A stretch of DNA of 64,000 nucleotides from NCBI GenBank assembly GCA_946811185.2, contig OX328101.1:30860122-30924121 (forward strand). Direction: 5' to 3'. Source of the stretch: Hippopus hippopus. Its lineage: Eukaryota; Mollusca; Bivalvia; Cardiida; Cardiidae. The stretch's first letter is position 1. Each line of letters starts with the position of its first letter. A model generated the notes under the pieces. The model had not been told where the DNA came from. It saw nothing but the letters and a program-made list of their open reading frames with translations, and did not search any database. Positions 24,505 through 34,891 of this stretch are shown piece after piece. The position numbers were made by a program, and so were the translations under genes.

Positions 24505-24687
24505 TAACTCTTTACCAAACAATCCTCCTTTTTAATGATCCTGAACAAGGAAGCTTTTGAGAAGATAATAGGAAAAGGGCTAAAATCCTGGTAATAACTT
24601 TTTTCACCTTTTTCTTGACTGTTTTCAAAATTCAAAAGACTTCTTCCTACCACTTGTCAAAACAGGCTTGTTCAGTACAGGGTTAAA
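24505..24687. mobile_element. Fam-A chimera with two short arms
   Basis: Both ends are of the short-arm type (TTAACTCTTTACCAAACAATCC at left, CAGGCTTGTTCAGTACAGGGTTAA at right), so it is symmetrical, unlike normal copies. Confidence 0.55.
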
Positions 24688-24760
24688 AGATGTGTTCTAC
24701 ATTGATTTCATCCAAATCTATGACATTAAATCTAGATTTGATACAAGATAAGGCACTTAC

Positions 24761-24861
24761 TTTTCTCTTTGGAATTTTAGCGAATGAACTATTTCAGGCC
24801 TTTTCTGTCGAAAGTTCCATAAATGTAAATTGTCATCTGAACATGATGTAACCAAAGCACC
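24761..24861 (-). CDS. STXBP5: Tomosyn coding exon 4
   Basis: This exon has 33 codons plus 2 nt, GALVTSCSDDNLHLWNFRQ then KRPEIVHSLKFQRE. It carries the canonical WD-type LHLWN strand and the family signature W-N-x-R-Q-K-R-P. The acceptor is CCAG and the donor GTAAGT. The phase-2 split Lys codon is completed by exon 5. Confidence 0.95.
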
Positions 24862-24977
24862 CTGGAGTTAAAGATAAAAACAAATCATACATTAGGAGAT
24901 CTCTATAATCCCCTCTGTCTGCAAAATAGTAACTGTACATAACTTAGTCAACCTATCACTGTGAAACAAGATTCATT

Positions 24978-25824
24978 TAAATCTTTACCACACCATCAAA
25001 TCTTAGACTCATCCAAATTGAAAACATTTGCAGACAACAAATCACAAACAGCTAAAACTAAGAATTTCATTTTGAAATGGTTGAAAAATTTGTGGGAAAA
25101 GAAGAAAACGCTGGTTACAATGCTGGTTACCAGCTTTTCTCCTTTTCCCACGTTTTTAAAAGCTCATTTCGTCATGGTTGTTAAAACACGGGATTGTGTG
25201 GCAAAAGGTTAGAGTATTGGTTATTTGGTTCTAACTTTGGTGAATTAATTTTCTTGGGTAGTTCAACCCCCAAATTTACAAAACAAGTTATTTCCTGATT
25301 TCAGTGACCTCTATGTGTATTTACCTTAACTTTTTACCATCCAACAACATTTTAGACTCTCAATTTGTTTCCAGAAGATGGCAAAACTCAAATGATAGGT
25401 ATTTTCTATAAAAGGGAAGTTCTAAATATTGTGAGAAAAGGAGAAAATGCTGGTTACCAGCATTTCCTCCTTTTCAACAATATTTTTATAATGTCTTCCC
25501 CCTCAAAGTTACTAAAATTTGAAACTGTTTGATAAAGGATTGAAATTTGGGTTTTGTTCGACACTGTTAATTTCATTTATCTAGTAATCTACATGTTCAC
25601 CCTTTACCCGACGTCAAAATTTAAGACCAATTGGGTAAATCCATATTGGAGCATTTCTAGATGACAAATCGCAGTTGACTCAAATTGGGGGATTTCCTAT
25701 CAAAGGGTAGAAAACACTGTGGGAAAACAAAAAAATGCTGGTTCCCAGCATTTCATCCTCTTCCCACCATGTTTTCAAAAGCCCCCTCTGTCCTTAACAC
25801 TTGGGTTTGTTTGATGAAGGGTTA
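24978..25824 (-). mobile_element. Three Fam-A copies
   Basis: 24978-25211, 25326-25543 and 25596-25824, all inverted. The first has a short duplication of the core centre (ATGCTGGTTACA then ATGCTGGTTACC). Confidence 0.75.
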
Positions 25825-25837
25825 AAAGCCAACTTAC

Positions 25838-25919
25838 CTCATTAACAAGGAAAAGAATCTGGATGACTGACACCTCTGTTCCATGATGGCAGTGTAAATC
25901 TACACCCGGCTGACCAAAT
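25838..25919 (-). CDS. STXBP5: Tomosyn coding exon 3
   Basis: One base plus 27 codons encode FGQPGVDLHCHHGTEVS followed by VIQILFLVNE. This matches the family's FGRPGVE..CQHDSGAAVIQLQFLINE segment. The acceptor is TTCAG and the donor is GTAAGT after GAG, phase 0. A Fam-A copy ends at 25824, only 14 bp beyond the donor, inside the downstream intron. Confidence 0.95.
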
Positions 25920-25959
25920 CTGAACACAATCAGTTAAGGATACAAAACTTAAGAATAAA

Positions 25960-26478
25960 CCTGTCTCCACATGTTCAAGCATTTGCAGACCACAAAATAC
26001 AATGTGGCTGAGATGACGGGATTTGACCTTCAAATTCAAAATTGTGGAAAGGTAAGAAAGCCAGGTGACCAGCATTTTTTTCCAGTTACCAAACTTTTGT
26101 TAAGAAGTCGACTTCTCAGGGTGTAAAAACATGGAACCTTTTGGTACAAGAATAAATAATACATTTGCTATCAAAAGCTTAATTCCTTACTAAACAACAA
26201 AAACAAAATTTTAAATCTAGACAGCCCTAAATTGGAAGCTTTTGCAGACAACAAAATCAAAAAGTGTCTCAAATGATCGAAGTTTTCTCTGAAAGTTTAA
26301 AAGGTGGACAGCAGTATTTGCTTCTTTTCCTATAATGTTTCAAAAGCCTCCTCACTCAGGGTCGTTAAAAACTCTGGGTTGTGTGGTAAATCCTTTCACA
26401 ATACCAGAGGCTGCTAATCATCTGCAATTGTTTTCAGTTTGGAAAAATCTAAAACTTTGTTGCCTTGTACAAAGTTAA
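25960..26478. mobile_element. Fam-A copies, degraded
   Basis: 25960-26155 and 26179-26393 are inverted; 26394-26478 is the right end of a direct copy (CATCTGCAATTGTTTTCAG, ACAAAGTTAA). Confidence 0.6.
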
Positions 26479-27053
26479 AAAAGTCCTTGAAAATCTCGAA
26501 GTTGTTTCCTGCAAAATATGCCCTAAATTTAATTCCACTGATGATCATGTTCAAAAGTAATTAAAATTCTTCCAAAAAATGGCAATTAAAACACAGAACA
26601 GACTTCCAACATGACAATCTGACTGGGCATTTTCCCAGTGCCTGAACTCTAATATGTTTGGATGTGTCATCCAAATTTGCCTTACAGCAAATCTAATTAG
26701 ACAAGCAATCACCAGACTAAAGATTAAGGTCAAAATGAGGATCTTTGGATACAAGGAAATTAATCTTGATTTCTATACAAACTCATACTATCAAATTTGG
26801 ATTGGTTTCTCAATGTTCTGCCCAGGCACAAATTTTTCAGAATATTGTCCCATCCCAACAGAAAGATGCCCCATCATGATGCACACAAATGGGACTTTGC
26901 CCCTTTCAAATTTATCCGAGAATACGTCTTGATTCAATTTGCATCACTTCCTAACATTGTATTTTAGAAATGATACCTACTACTGCATGTTTATGGGACA
27001 TTAATCATGCCACCTCTGAATAATCCCAGCAAAACACTGATTGTTTTTCCCTA
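26479..27053. other. No recognisable feature (tomosyn intron)
   Basis: Open frames on both strands at 26551-26932 show no family resemblance. Confidence 0.4.
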
Positions 27054-27281
27054 AAGTCTTTACCAAACGACAAAAATTTAAGACTAGTCCCATTTGAAAG
27101 CATTTGCAGACAACAATATAAATATGATTCCAGAATTGAAATTTGCTTTGGGAAGAGTAGAAAACATTGTGGGAAAAGAAGAAAATACTGGTTACCAGCA
27201 TTTTCTTCTTTTCCCACAATGTTTTCAAAAGCTTTCTTCTTCAGGGTCGTTAAAACTCAGGATTGTGTGGTAAAGGGTTAA
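27054..27281 (-). mobile_element. Fam-A complete inverted copy
   Basis: CTTTACCAAACGAC at left to GATTGTGTGGTAAAGGGTTAA at right. The core at 27160-27226 has compensating G-to-A and C-to-T changes in the two arms (GAAGAAAATAC/ATTTTCTTC). Confidence 0.8.
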
Positions 27282-27439
27282 ATGCCTATCTCTAAGGTAA
27301 GTATGTGGTGTCCATCTTAATGCTGGTTACCAAGGGCATTCAACCAGATTTTGACTCAAATTATTTGGGGGGGGGTGAGAAAGTTGACATTTTTGAAAGG
27401 AAAAATCATAAGGACAAGATGCTCTAACCTCGACTGGGG

Positions 27440-27545
27440 AAAAACTGAAACAAAGTGTTTTAAAAAAATGCCTCCAGTGAAACTTGAACCCACGACTCTC
27501 AAAACCAGAGTCAGCCACTCTACCAAGCTATGAGGTCACATGGCA
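27440..27545 (-). repeat. tRNA-like SINE head
   Basis: On the minus strand: ATAGCTTGGTAGAGTGGCTG (A-box-like), then GTCGTGGGTTCAAGTT (B-box-like). No complete cloverleaf. Confidence 0.5.
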
Positions 27546-27654
27546 AGCTGATGCCTTCACCCTTAGAATACTGAATTAATGAACTTTTCTGTGAATCATA
27601 ACAGCCCAAATATTGGTATTTCAAGACTGCTTGGGCCAGGGTATGTTACAAAGT

Positions 27655-27725
27655 AGTGGACAGAGTAGATCCAAGATCAGACTGCACATTCTGTGCAGTC
27701 TGATCTTGATCTACACTGTCCACAA
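27655..27725. repeat. AGATC foldback element, best core
   Basis: GTAGATCCAAGATCAGACTG and CAGTCTGATCTTGATCTAC form near-perfect arms around CACATTCTGTG, itself palindromic. Confidence 0.7.
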
Positions 27726-27817
27726 AAACAACTTAAGTTGGTTCCAGCACTTTAAGAGTTAAAAAGGAACTTATCCCTTGTTGTGCAATAATAGCTATGT
27801 GGTTACTAACGAAAATG

Positions 27818-28050
27818 GAATTTTTACCAAATGATAAAAATCTGGAATGGACTAAATTGAAAGCATTAAATTTTGTAGACAAAAAGTAAATGCTGCTAGA
27901 ATGGTGATTTTTTTTCCTTGATAGGGTAGAAAACATTGTGGGAAAAGGAGAAAATGCTGGTTACCAGCATTTTCTCCTTTTCTCACAAAGCTTTCATAAG
28001 CCATCTATGTCAGAGTTGTTAAAGACCGGGATTATGTGGTAAAGGGTTAA
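27818..28050 (-). mobile_element. Fam-A complete inverted copy
   Basis: TTTACCAAATGATAAAAATC to GATTATGTGGTAAAGGGTTAA, core 27930-27996 with two mismatches. Confidence 0.8.
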
Positions 28051-28458
28051 AGTGAAAATACTGAACTCAGTAACTGTTTGTGTTTTCTACATGTATTTCT
28101 AACTATGCTTTTAATTGAAGGCCAATTTCACTGCAAATGAAAATTAGCAGCCTTCCTATAAAGATTTTCAGTAAAATTTGCAAGAGAAATAAAGGTTTAA
28201 TGTCCCCTTAAAAGTCCAAATTGTTAGGCAAAGGGTAAACTTATAACCTCTTGAAACAAAGTCAATTACTTTGTAAAAAGCCTTGTAAAATACATATCAT
28301 CAACATGAATCAAGGACTGATACATTGAAACGTGAAAATATTTTGTGGCAAATGGAGCAAATTGCTCTTCACCAGTGACTTCACCTTTAGTCCCATTATT
28401 TTTACAAATATGGTCTACTGTAACACAGAACAAGTCATCATCAGACTGTAAATCTGTT
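28051..28458. other. No clear feature (tomosyn intron)
   Basis: A 67-codon minus-strand open frame (28266-28469) looks protein-like in composition, but I recognise no family, and it does not fit tomosyn's exon order. Confidence 0.35.
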
Positions 28459-28685
28459 AACCTGAACATGTACCCCAGACAATCCCTTATTTCACTGCCC
28501 TCAGAAAGAGAGACCTTTAGAAAACACTATGTGAAAAGGAGGAAATGCTGCTAAACCAGCTTTTTCTCTTTTTTTTTTTCCAGAACACAAATTCTATCAT
28601 ATCAGCCAAACTTAAAATAGTTATCTGCAAATGCTTCCAATATGGATTTGTAATAAGGTAAAGAGTTATCACATAATGGAATGTT
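28459..28685 (+). mobile_element. Fam-A direct copy, degraded
   Basis: Has the CAGACAATCCC and GTTATCTGCAAATGCTTCC blocks and ends GGTAAAGAGTTA. The second hairpin arm is mostly lost. Confidence 0.6.
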
Positions 28686-28910
28686 TAATCCTGTACCACA
28701 CGAGAAAAATTTAAACTTGTCAAAATTGAAAGCATTTGCAGACGACAATTTAAATTTGGCTTATATGATGGAATTTTTCTTTGATAGGGTAGAAAACATT
28801 GTGGGAAAAGGAGAAAATGCTGGTTACCAGCATTTTCTCCTTTTCCCACAATGTTTTCAAAAGGCTTCTTTCTTGGGGTCGTTAAAAGTCGGGATTGTGT
28901 AAAGGGTTAA
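28686..28910 (-). mobile_element. Fam-A reference copy (TTAA foldback MITE)
   Basis: Family description. The flank is TTAA; the ends are CYCTTTACCA and TGGTAAAGRG. A long arm carries AAGCATTTGCAGACGACAA, a short arm carries GGGTCGTTAAAA. The centre is a 67-bp palindrome (28792-28858): two exact 33-nt arms from GAAAACATTGTGGGAAAAGG to ATGCTGGT around one unpaired T. Full length is about 230 bp, with no coding capacity. TTAA target sites and CCC-type ends suggest mobilisation by a piggyBac- or Kolobok-type transposase (inference). Confidence 0.85.
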
Positions 28911-29308
28911 ACAACCCTGAAAAACATGGCTAGTTACCAGCATTTCCTCCTTTTCCAACCATGTTTTCAACCTGATTACCCACAAATGCCATCATTTGAG
29001 CCACATCTGTATTGCTGTCTGCAATTGCTTTCAATATGGACAAGCCTAAAATACAATTACTGTTCCCCTTTGGTACAGAATTAACCCTTTACCATACAAC
29101 AGAATTTTGGAATGGACCAAACTGAAAGGAGTTGCAGACGACAAATTAAATGTTGCTCAAATAATGATTTCTGTCTTTGATAGGATAGAAAACATTGTGG
29201 GAAAAGGAGAAAATGCTGGTTACCAGCATTTTCTCCTTTTCCCACAATGTTTTCAAAAGTCTTTTTCCTCAAGTTTGTTTAAGGTCGAGATAGTCTGATG
29301 GGGTAAAC
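28911..29308. mobile_element. Two Fam-A copies sharing one TTAA
   Basis: 28911-29084 is direct and lacks its left end. 29081-29308 is inverted with a perfect 67-bp core (29188-29254). TTAA at 29081-29084 belongs to both. Confidence 0.8.
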
Positions 29309-29534
29309 AGAGAAAGTGGTACTGGGACATATCTATACAGATGTCAGTGATAATGGGCAGAAAATAAGTCATCCATGTCAAACCACATTTATATCAAAAA
29401 TACTTATATCTTTAATGATTTGTATATTTCTCTTAATGGATATTACACTTTCATCCTGGTATAACAGATCTCTAGTTTCCACAAACTATAAACATTATCT
29501 CTTCATTCATTCATTCATTTTTTGTTTTACCATT

Positions 29535-30164
29535 AAACCTTTACCAAAAAATTCCAATTTTTAAATGACATTACCGAAGGAAGCTTTTGAAATTATGGGT
29601 GGAAAAAGGAGAAAGTGCTGGTTACCACTTTTTCTCTATTTCCCACAATGTTTAACAAAGCCTTCTCCAGACAACAAATTTCAGGCCTTAACTCATTACC
29701 AAACGACAAAATTTTACGCTTGTCCAAATCGAAAGCATTTGCAGACGACAAAATAAAAGTGACTGAAAATTTGAAAGTTGTTTTGTGAAGAGTAGAAAAC
29801 ATTGTGGGAAATGGAGAAAATGCTGGTTACCAGCATTTTCTCCTTTTCCCACAATGTTTTCTAAAGGCTTCTTTCTCAGGGTCATCAAAAGTAGGGATTG
29901 AGTGGTAATGGGTTAAAGCTTTCGTTTTTGTTAGGGTCGGGATCCTGTGGTTATCTCTTTACCAAACAACAAAATTCTAGACTATTTCAAATTCAAAGCA
30001 TATGCAGACAACAAAATTAAGGAGACTCAAAAATTGAAATTTGTTTTGGGAATGGTGGAAAACCCTGAGAAAAGGAGAAAATGCTAGTTACCTTTTTTCA
30101 CAATGTTTTCAAAAGGTTCTCTAGCAGGGTCATGAAAATCAGAGATCGTTTGGTAAGGGGTTAA
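29535..30164. mobile_element. Three Fam-A copies
   Basis: 29535-29688 direct and truncated; 29689-29915 inverted and full (core 29796-29862, one mismatch); 29953-30164 inverted with part of the core deleted. Confidence 0.75.
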
Positions 30165-30229
30165 AATTGAAAAACAGACGCCATCATTTGAGCCAGTAGT
30201 AAAATTACAATGAAACAAAAAAATTATCT

Positions 30230-30345
30230 TGCCCAATGACACTCTAACCAAATAAGTGTCTATGGGGAGTGCATGTATCTAACCCAGGACCCCTAGGTTA
30301 CCTATTCAACACCTTACCACTGAACCACTCAGAACCCATGAATCA
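30230..30345 (-). repeat. tRNA-like SINE head
   Basis: On the minus strand: GTGGTTCAGTGGTAAGG (A-box-like) and GGTCCTGGGTTAGATAC (B-box-like), 35 nt apart. Confidence 0.55.
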
Positions 30346-30374
30346 ACCAGTGCTCACATTCACCAACCATAATT

Positions 30375-31760
30375 AATCCCCTGCCCCAAAGTAAAGACGG
30401 GATTATAGGAATGGCCTATGTCTGTCTGTCTGTCTGTTCGTAACACTTTCCTGTCCACTCCATATCTCGTGAACCCTTTGAAAGATTTTCATTAAACTTT
30501 GGTTAAATGTTCATCTCAGTAAGATGCTGTGCAGAACCAACTAGAGCTGTCACTGAATGTGACTTAATACCCCCGCCAGTGCTTTGACAGAAACAGGCAA
30601 TTATTTGTACACAGACGGACACACGGACGGACACACAGACGGACAAACGGACAGACAGGCTGATTCCAGTATACCCCCGAAAACATTCGTTTTGCGGGGG
30701 TATAATGACACACCTATGCAGACTCAAAGTCAAGGTCACAGATACAGGTCATGGGATTTAGCCTTTAACTGCTGTCTGCTTCGTATCTCCTTAACCCCTG
30801 GTAGGATTTTCATTAAACTTTGTGAAATGATGTGCAATACCCACAATTCAACCATGCCCACTCAAGGTCAAGGGTCTCAATTGAAGGTCACAAGTTTGAG
30901 CCTTTAATTTTGTGTTCACTTCATGATCATATCCTTTATTCCTGGAAGGATTTACAATAAATTTTGGTAAGATGTTCACCTCAGTGAGATAGAGTGCAGA
31001 ACCCATAACACAACCATGCAGACTCAAAAGTTGAGGTCACAGTAGAAGGTCATAGGATTGCACATTGAATTTCATGCCCGCTCCATATCTCTTTTACCCC
31101 TGGAAGGATTTTCATTAAACTTTGGTTGAATAATTGCCTTAGTGAGATGATGTGCAGAACCCCTGCTTCAACCATGCATACTGAAGGTCAAGGTCACAAT
31201 TCAAGGTAACAAGTCTGTACTTCTGTGTCTGTTCCATATGGCCTTTACTACTGGATGGATTTCCATAAAACTGTGGTGAAATGTTCTGTTCAGAGAGAGA
31301 ATGTGCAAAACTTGTGACAACATGTTGGCTCAAAGTCGAGGTCACAATGTTAGGTCACAAGTTTGAACCTTTGATTTCCTGTCTACTCCATAATTTTATT
31401 TATTATGTCCTTTATACCTTTATAACTTCAGTCAAATATTCAATGAGACTGTATGCGAAACGTATATTTCAACCATGCCAACTCAAGGTCGAGGTCACAG
31501 TTGAAGGTCAATAGTTTGAATATTTTACCTCATTTTTGCACAATATCTTTACCCCATAAGGATTTATATTTTTATTCTTATAACTTGGGTAAAATGTTAT
31601 CTTTGGTGCAAAGATGTACAGAACTCATGTCTCAGTTACGCTGGCTAAAGGTCAAAGTCATAATTTGAACCTTAAGATTTCATGTCAAGCTTGGAAGGAT
31701 ATTCATCTAAGTCTGGTAACATATTGACCTAAGTCAGAGAAAATGTGCAGAACACAATTG
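30375..31760 (+). repeat. Tandem array, 165-bp unit, about 7 copies
   Basis: Units run through GGAAGGATTTTCATTAAACTTTGG, GAGATGATGTGCAGAACCC and CTCAAGGTCAAGGTCACA. They are introduced by CCTATGTCTGTCTGTCTGTC. The first unit is interrupted at 30540-30705. Confidence 0.75.
30540..30705 (+). mobile_element. Short CTAGAGCTGTCACTG element, copy 2
   Basis: Nearly identical to 20548-20696, with a longer GGACGGACACAC tract. It lies between GCAGAACCAA and TGACACACC of a tandem unit; no target duplication is visible. Confidence 0.75.
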
Positions 31761-32308
31761 ATGGCCGTTCACATGACTCCTTCTTTTATGCAAATATCAT
31801 AAAACTATTCCGTTCATTTTCTTAAATTTGTCTTCTGTACAGCATAAAATGTCAGTAACAGGGAAAGGGTTAAACTGACTTTTCCTCCAAAGATATGGAT
31901 GGATGAATGGCTTGGTGTTATAAGTCCGTCAACAATATTTCAGTCATGATACAACTATGGAAGGGTGATTACAATAGGCTCAGTGCAATGTAGTGCTGTT
32001 TAGATCAGGCACAAATCAAACCAGGGACTGTGATACAAAACTGGTAGCACTTATTGCTTGGGCACTCGGTTGCTTCTACACCTAAAGGTCCAACGACTCT
32101 AACTATCATTCTGGGGCAGGGAATATAGCTTTCCTTCAGGCTGCCTTCTTGTTAATTAATATCAGTCTCAGGCCTGTTCTCAAAATTCTTCTAAATTTCT
32201 TCTGTACCTCTGGCCACTATAAACTGCATTCTTAGTCTGATTCTAGATTTAGAAAGTATCACAATCTCTCATAAGGTAAACCCTTCTGTTTGGCTAAACC
32301 ATCTAAAT
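31761..32308. other. No gene; weak tRNA-like text near 32010-32100
   Basis: The minus strand at 32010-32100 has GTTTTGTATCACAGTCCCTGG and CCTGGTTTGATTTG. 32163-32258 resembles one side of the CCAAT-palindrome family, whose other side appears at 32536-32640. Confidence 0.35.
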
Positions 32309-32535
32309 AACTCATTACCAAACGACAATATTTTAGGCTTGTCCAAATCGAAAGCATTTGCAGACGACAAAATAAAAGTGACTGAAAATTTGAAATTTGT
32401 TTTGTGAACAGTAGAAAACATTGTGGGAAAAGGAGAAAATGCTGGTTACCAGCATTTTCTCCTTTTCCCACAATGTTTTCTAAAGGCTTCTTTCTCAGGG
32501 TCGTCAAAAGTAGGGATTGTGTAGTAATGGGTTAA
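32309..32535 (-). mobile_element. Fam-A complete inverted copy
   Basis: Core 32413-32479 is perfect. The flanks (AAAGTGACTGAAAATTTG) define a subgroup shared with 29689-29915 and 42048-42276. Confidence 0.8.
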
Positions 32536-32808
32536 GCAATTGAGTGTAGCCAATCAGACATTTCAAAATCTAAAGTGCATTTCATAATGGTCAGAGGTAC
32601 ACAAAAAGTAATATATTAGGCCCTCAAAGTGACAAAATGAATGTATATCATCAGTTCTATACAAAAACCTATGTTGTTTGTACCATTCTCATACTTATCA
32701 ATACTAGAGGTTTCAGAAAAAAAAATGGATTTCAATCCCCCCCCCCCCTTATTCATTTGCACATCTAAATAATTGGGACCTCTAAACAATGCATGGACAT
32801 ACACAATT

Positions 32809-33754
32809 TAACTCTTTACCAAACAAATTTTTACCAAAATTTCAGGCTTGTCCAAATTGATAGCATTTGCAGACGACAAATTAAATGTGGCTCAAATGAT
32901 TGGATTTGTCTCTGAAAGGTCAGAAAACATTGTAGGAAAAGGAGAAAATGCTGGTTACCAGCATTTTATTCTTTTCCAACAATGTTTTCAAAAGCCTTGT
33001 TTTTCATGGTCGTCAAAATTCGGGATTGTATGGTAAAGGCTTATGGGTTAACACTTTATCACACAACCCAGTGCTTTAACAACCCTGAACAGAAAGGCTT
33101 TGGAAAAAAAATGTAGGAAAAAGGGGAAAATGTTGGCATAAAATGCTAGCATATAGCAACATCTCCTTTTTCCACAGTGTTTTCTACCCTTTCAAAGAGA
33201 AATCCCATCATTTTTAGTTACATTTAATTGTCCTCTTGAAAGGCTTTCAATTTTGGACAGCCTAAATTCTAATGCCTTGTAAAGAATCAAGTGACTCAAC
33301 TGCAAGTGACTATTCCATTTTATCAATCCTTTCCTATTTACCAGACAACAAACAGACATGTCAAAATTCAAAGCATTTGCAGATGACCAAATGTGGCTAG
33401 AATGTTGGAACTCATCTATAAAGGGTAGAAAAACACTGTGGGGGAAAAAAATGCTGGTTACCAGCACTTTTCCCTTTCCCCACAATGTTTTAAAACGCCT
33501 TCTTTCCTTGGGTTGTTAAAACTCGGGACAGTTTGGTAAAGAGTTAAAGCTTCTCCTGCAACTATAGCTGCCTTTGAGGCCAGTGTAGATCAAGATCAAG
33601 CTGCACAAAAAGTCGCTGTCTTTGAAAGGGAAGAAAACATAGTGGGAAACGGAGAAAATGCTGGTAACCAGCATTTTTTCTTTTTTCCACAATGTTTTCA
33701 AGGACTTTTTCCCTCAGAATCGTTAAAACTGGGATTGTTTAGTACACAGTTAAA
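32809..33754. mobile_element. Cluster of four Fam-A copies
   Basis: 32809-33051 inverted; 33048-33290 direct, sharing TTAA with the former; 33328-33547 inverted; 33612-33754 inverted. The last copy's left arm breaks an AGATC element, whose first half is 33570-33611. Confidence 0.75.
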
Positions 33755-33847
33755 AGGGTATACTCACAATCTTTTGCCCATGTGATATGTGGCTTAATCA
33801 TAATTGTACTTTTTTCATGTAATAATGACTTCATCTATAAAGGATAC

Positions 33848-33945
33848 ATTCTTAAAGACCCAGTTTTAGTACCCACAGCAAGTAGATGCTGAACTGTGTC
33901 ATATGCAAGGGCTGTTGGTTGAAAGGGAAATCCATGTCTAACAGT
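33848..33945 (-). CDS. STXBP5: Tomosyn coding exon 2
   Basis: This exon has 32 codons plus 2 nt, beginning TVRHGFPFQPTALAYDTVQ and ending LLAVGTKTGSLR, the first WD40 blade of the family. The acceptor TTTCAG precedes ACT; the donor GTATCC follows AGA AT, giving phase 2. The split Ile codon is completed by the first base of exon 3. The last 93 bases of the Fam-A copy ending at 33754 come within 100 bp of its 3' side. Confidence 0.95.
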
Positions 33946-34570
33946 CTGAAAGAAAATGGGACAGCTCTGGTTGATTTATTTAAGAAACTAAAATGACATT
34001 TTTGCTCTAGAGAGTTTTTGAACACACTATGAGAATCATTTAGTCAAAAAACCACTTTGGAGACAAACATTTTGGCCTAAAACCCATTTTGTCCAAGTGA
34101 CATTTCACCAAATATGTTGATTCATTGAAACAACAACAAAATTCCCTCATATTTACTTGCAAAATGCAAGTAAGAATTGGAAAATACGAGCTGAAATTTC
34201 AAGCACTTAAAAAAAAGTTATCGAAGATCAATTTGCAAAAGAACTAAATTTTACATTTCATTAAAATAAGGTGATTCTTTTCATTCGTGATAAACAGCAG
34301 TTATGTTTAAGAAAATCCTTTGATGTTTATTTATAATTTTTTCAGGGAATTCAGAAAAATATATTTGTTAACCCTTGTATCTTGCTTAATCATCTGATAC
34401 AAAGATTGGTAACAGGTTGCAAGTTTATCAGAAAAAATTCAACCTGGTTCTCGGCTCGAATCACATGAATATAAAGTGCCTGAACAACCAAGAACCACGT
34501 AACTGCCTAGCTACTATGAATGAAACAAACACTTTATCATCGTGCCAGAAAAGGTAAGGCCTAGAAAAAA
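33946..34570. other. No recognisable feature (tomosyn intron 1)
   Basis: AT-rich sequence with no family match. Confidence 0.4.
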
Positions 34571-34891
34571 GTTTTTCTTACAAAATTTGTGTCCACATCA
34601 AATAAGGCCAAAGGAGCATCATTGTCAAATGACAATGTGTATGATTTCAAGTTGTTCGAGAAGCTCTACAAACAAAAATCCCTCCCAAATGTAGTATCAG
34701 GAAATATGGGACCATACAGACCCAAATTCATGAAAAAATGCTAGAAAACCTACAGCATCTTCTTAAACTGTGGTGAATTGGAAAAACACCTCAACATCAC
34801 CCAACCAAAACTGATACAACAAGGTTACAGAACTGAACATAACATCATTGGTGACATTTGGTGCATTTACTGCAACGAGCAGACAGTTTAA
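34571..34891 (+). pseudogene. Degraded coding fragment of unknown family
   Basis: The plus-strand reading has protein-like text: KFVSTSNKAKGA, NVYDFKLFEKLYKQKSLPNV, GPYRPKF, then (in the +1 frame) MLENLQHLLKLW, then back in the first frame ELEKHLNITQPKLIQQGY, HNIIGDIWCIYCNEQTV and TAA (34889). A TAG in the nominal frame falls in the shifted part, consistent with two compensating 1-nt indels. It could be a retropseudogene or transposon ORF piece inside the tomosyn intron. I do not recognise the family. Confidence 0.45.

Noticed and set aside
28266..28469. Minus-strand frame as an extra tomosyn exon
   Set aside because: Exons 2 and 3 join in phase with complete family text between them, so there is no room for another exon.
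29081..29298. Recurring open frames on both strands reading VGKGENAGNQHFLLFPQCF-like text at many loci
   Set aside because: They are translations of the Fam-A palindrome, which reads alike on both strands. They have no consistent start or splice context and are not genes.
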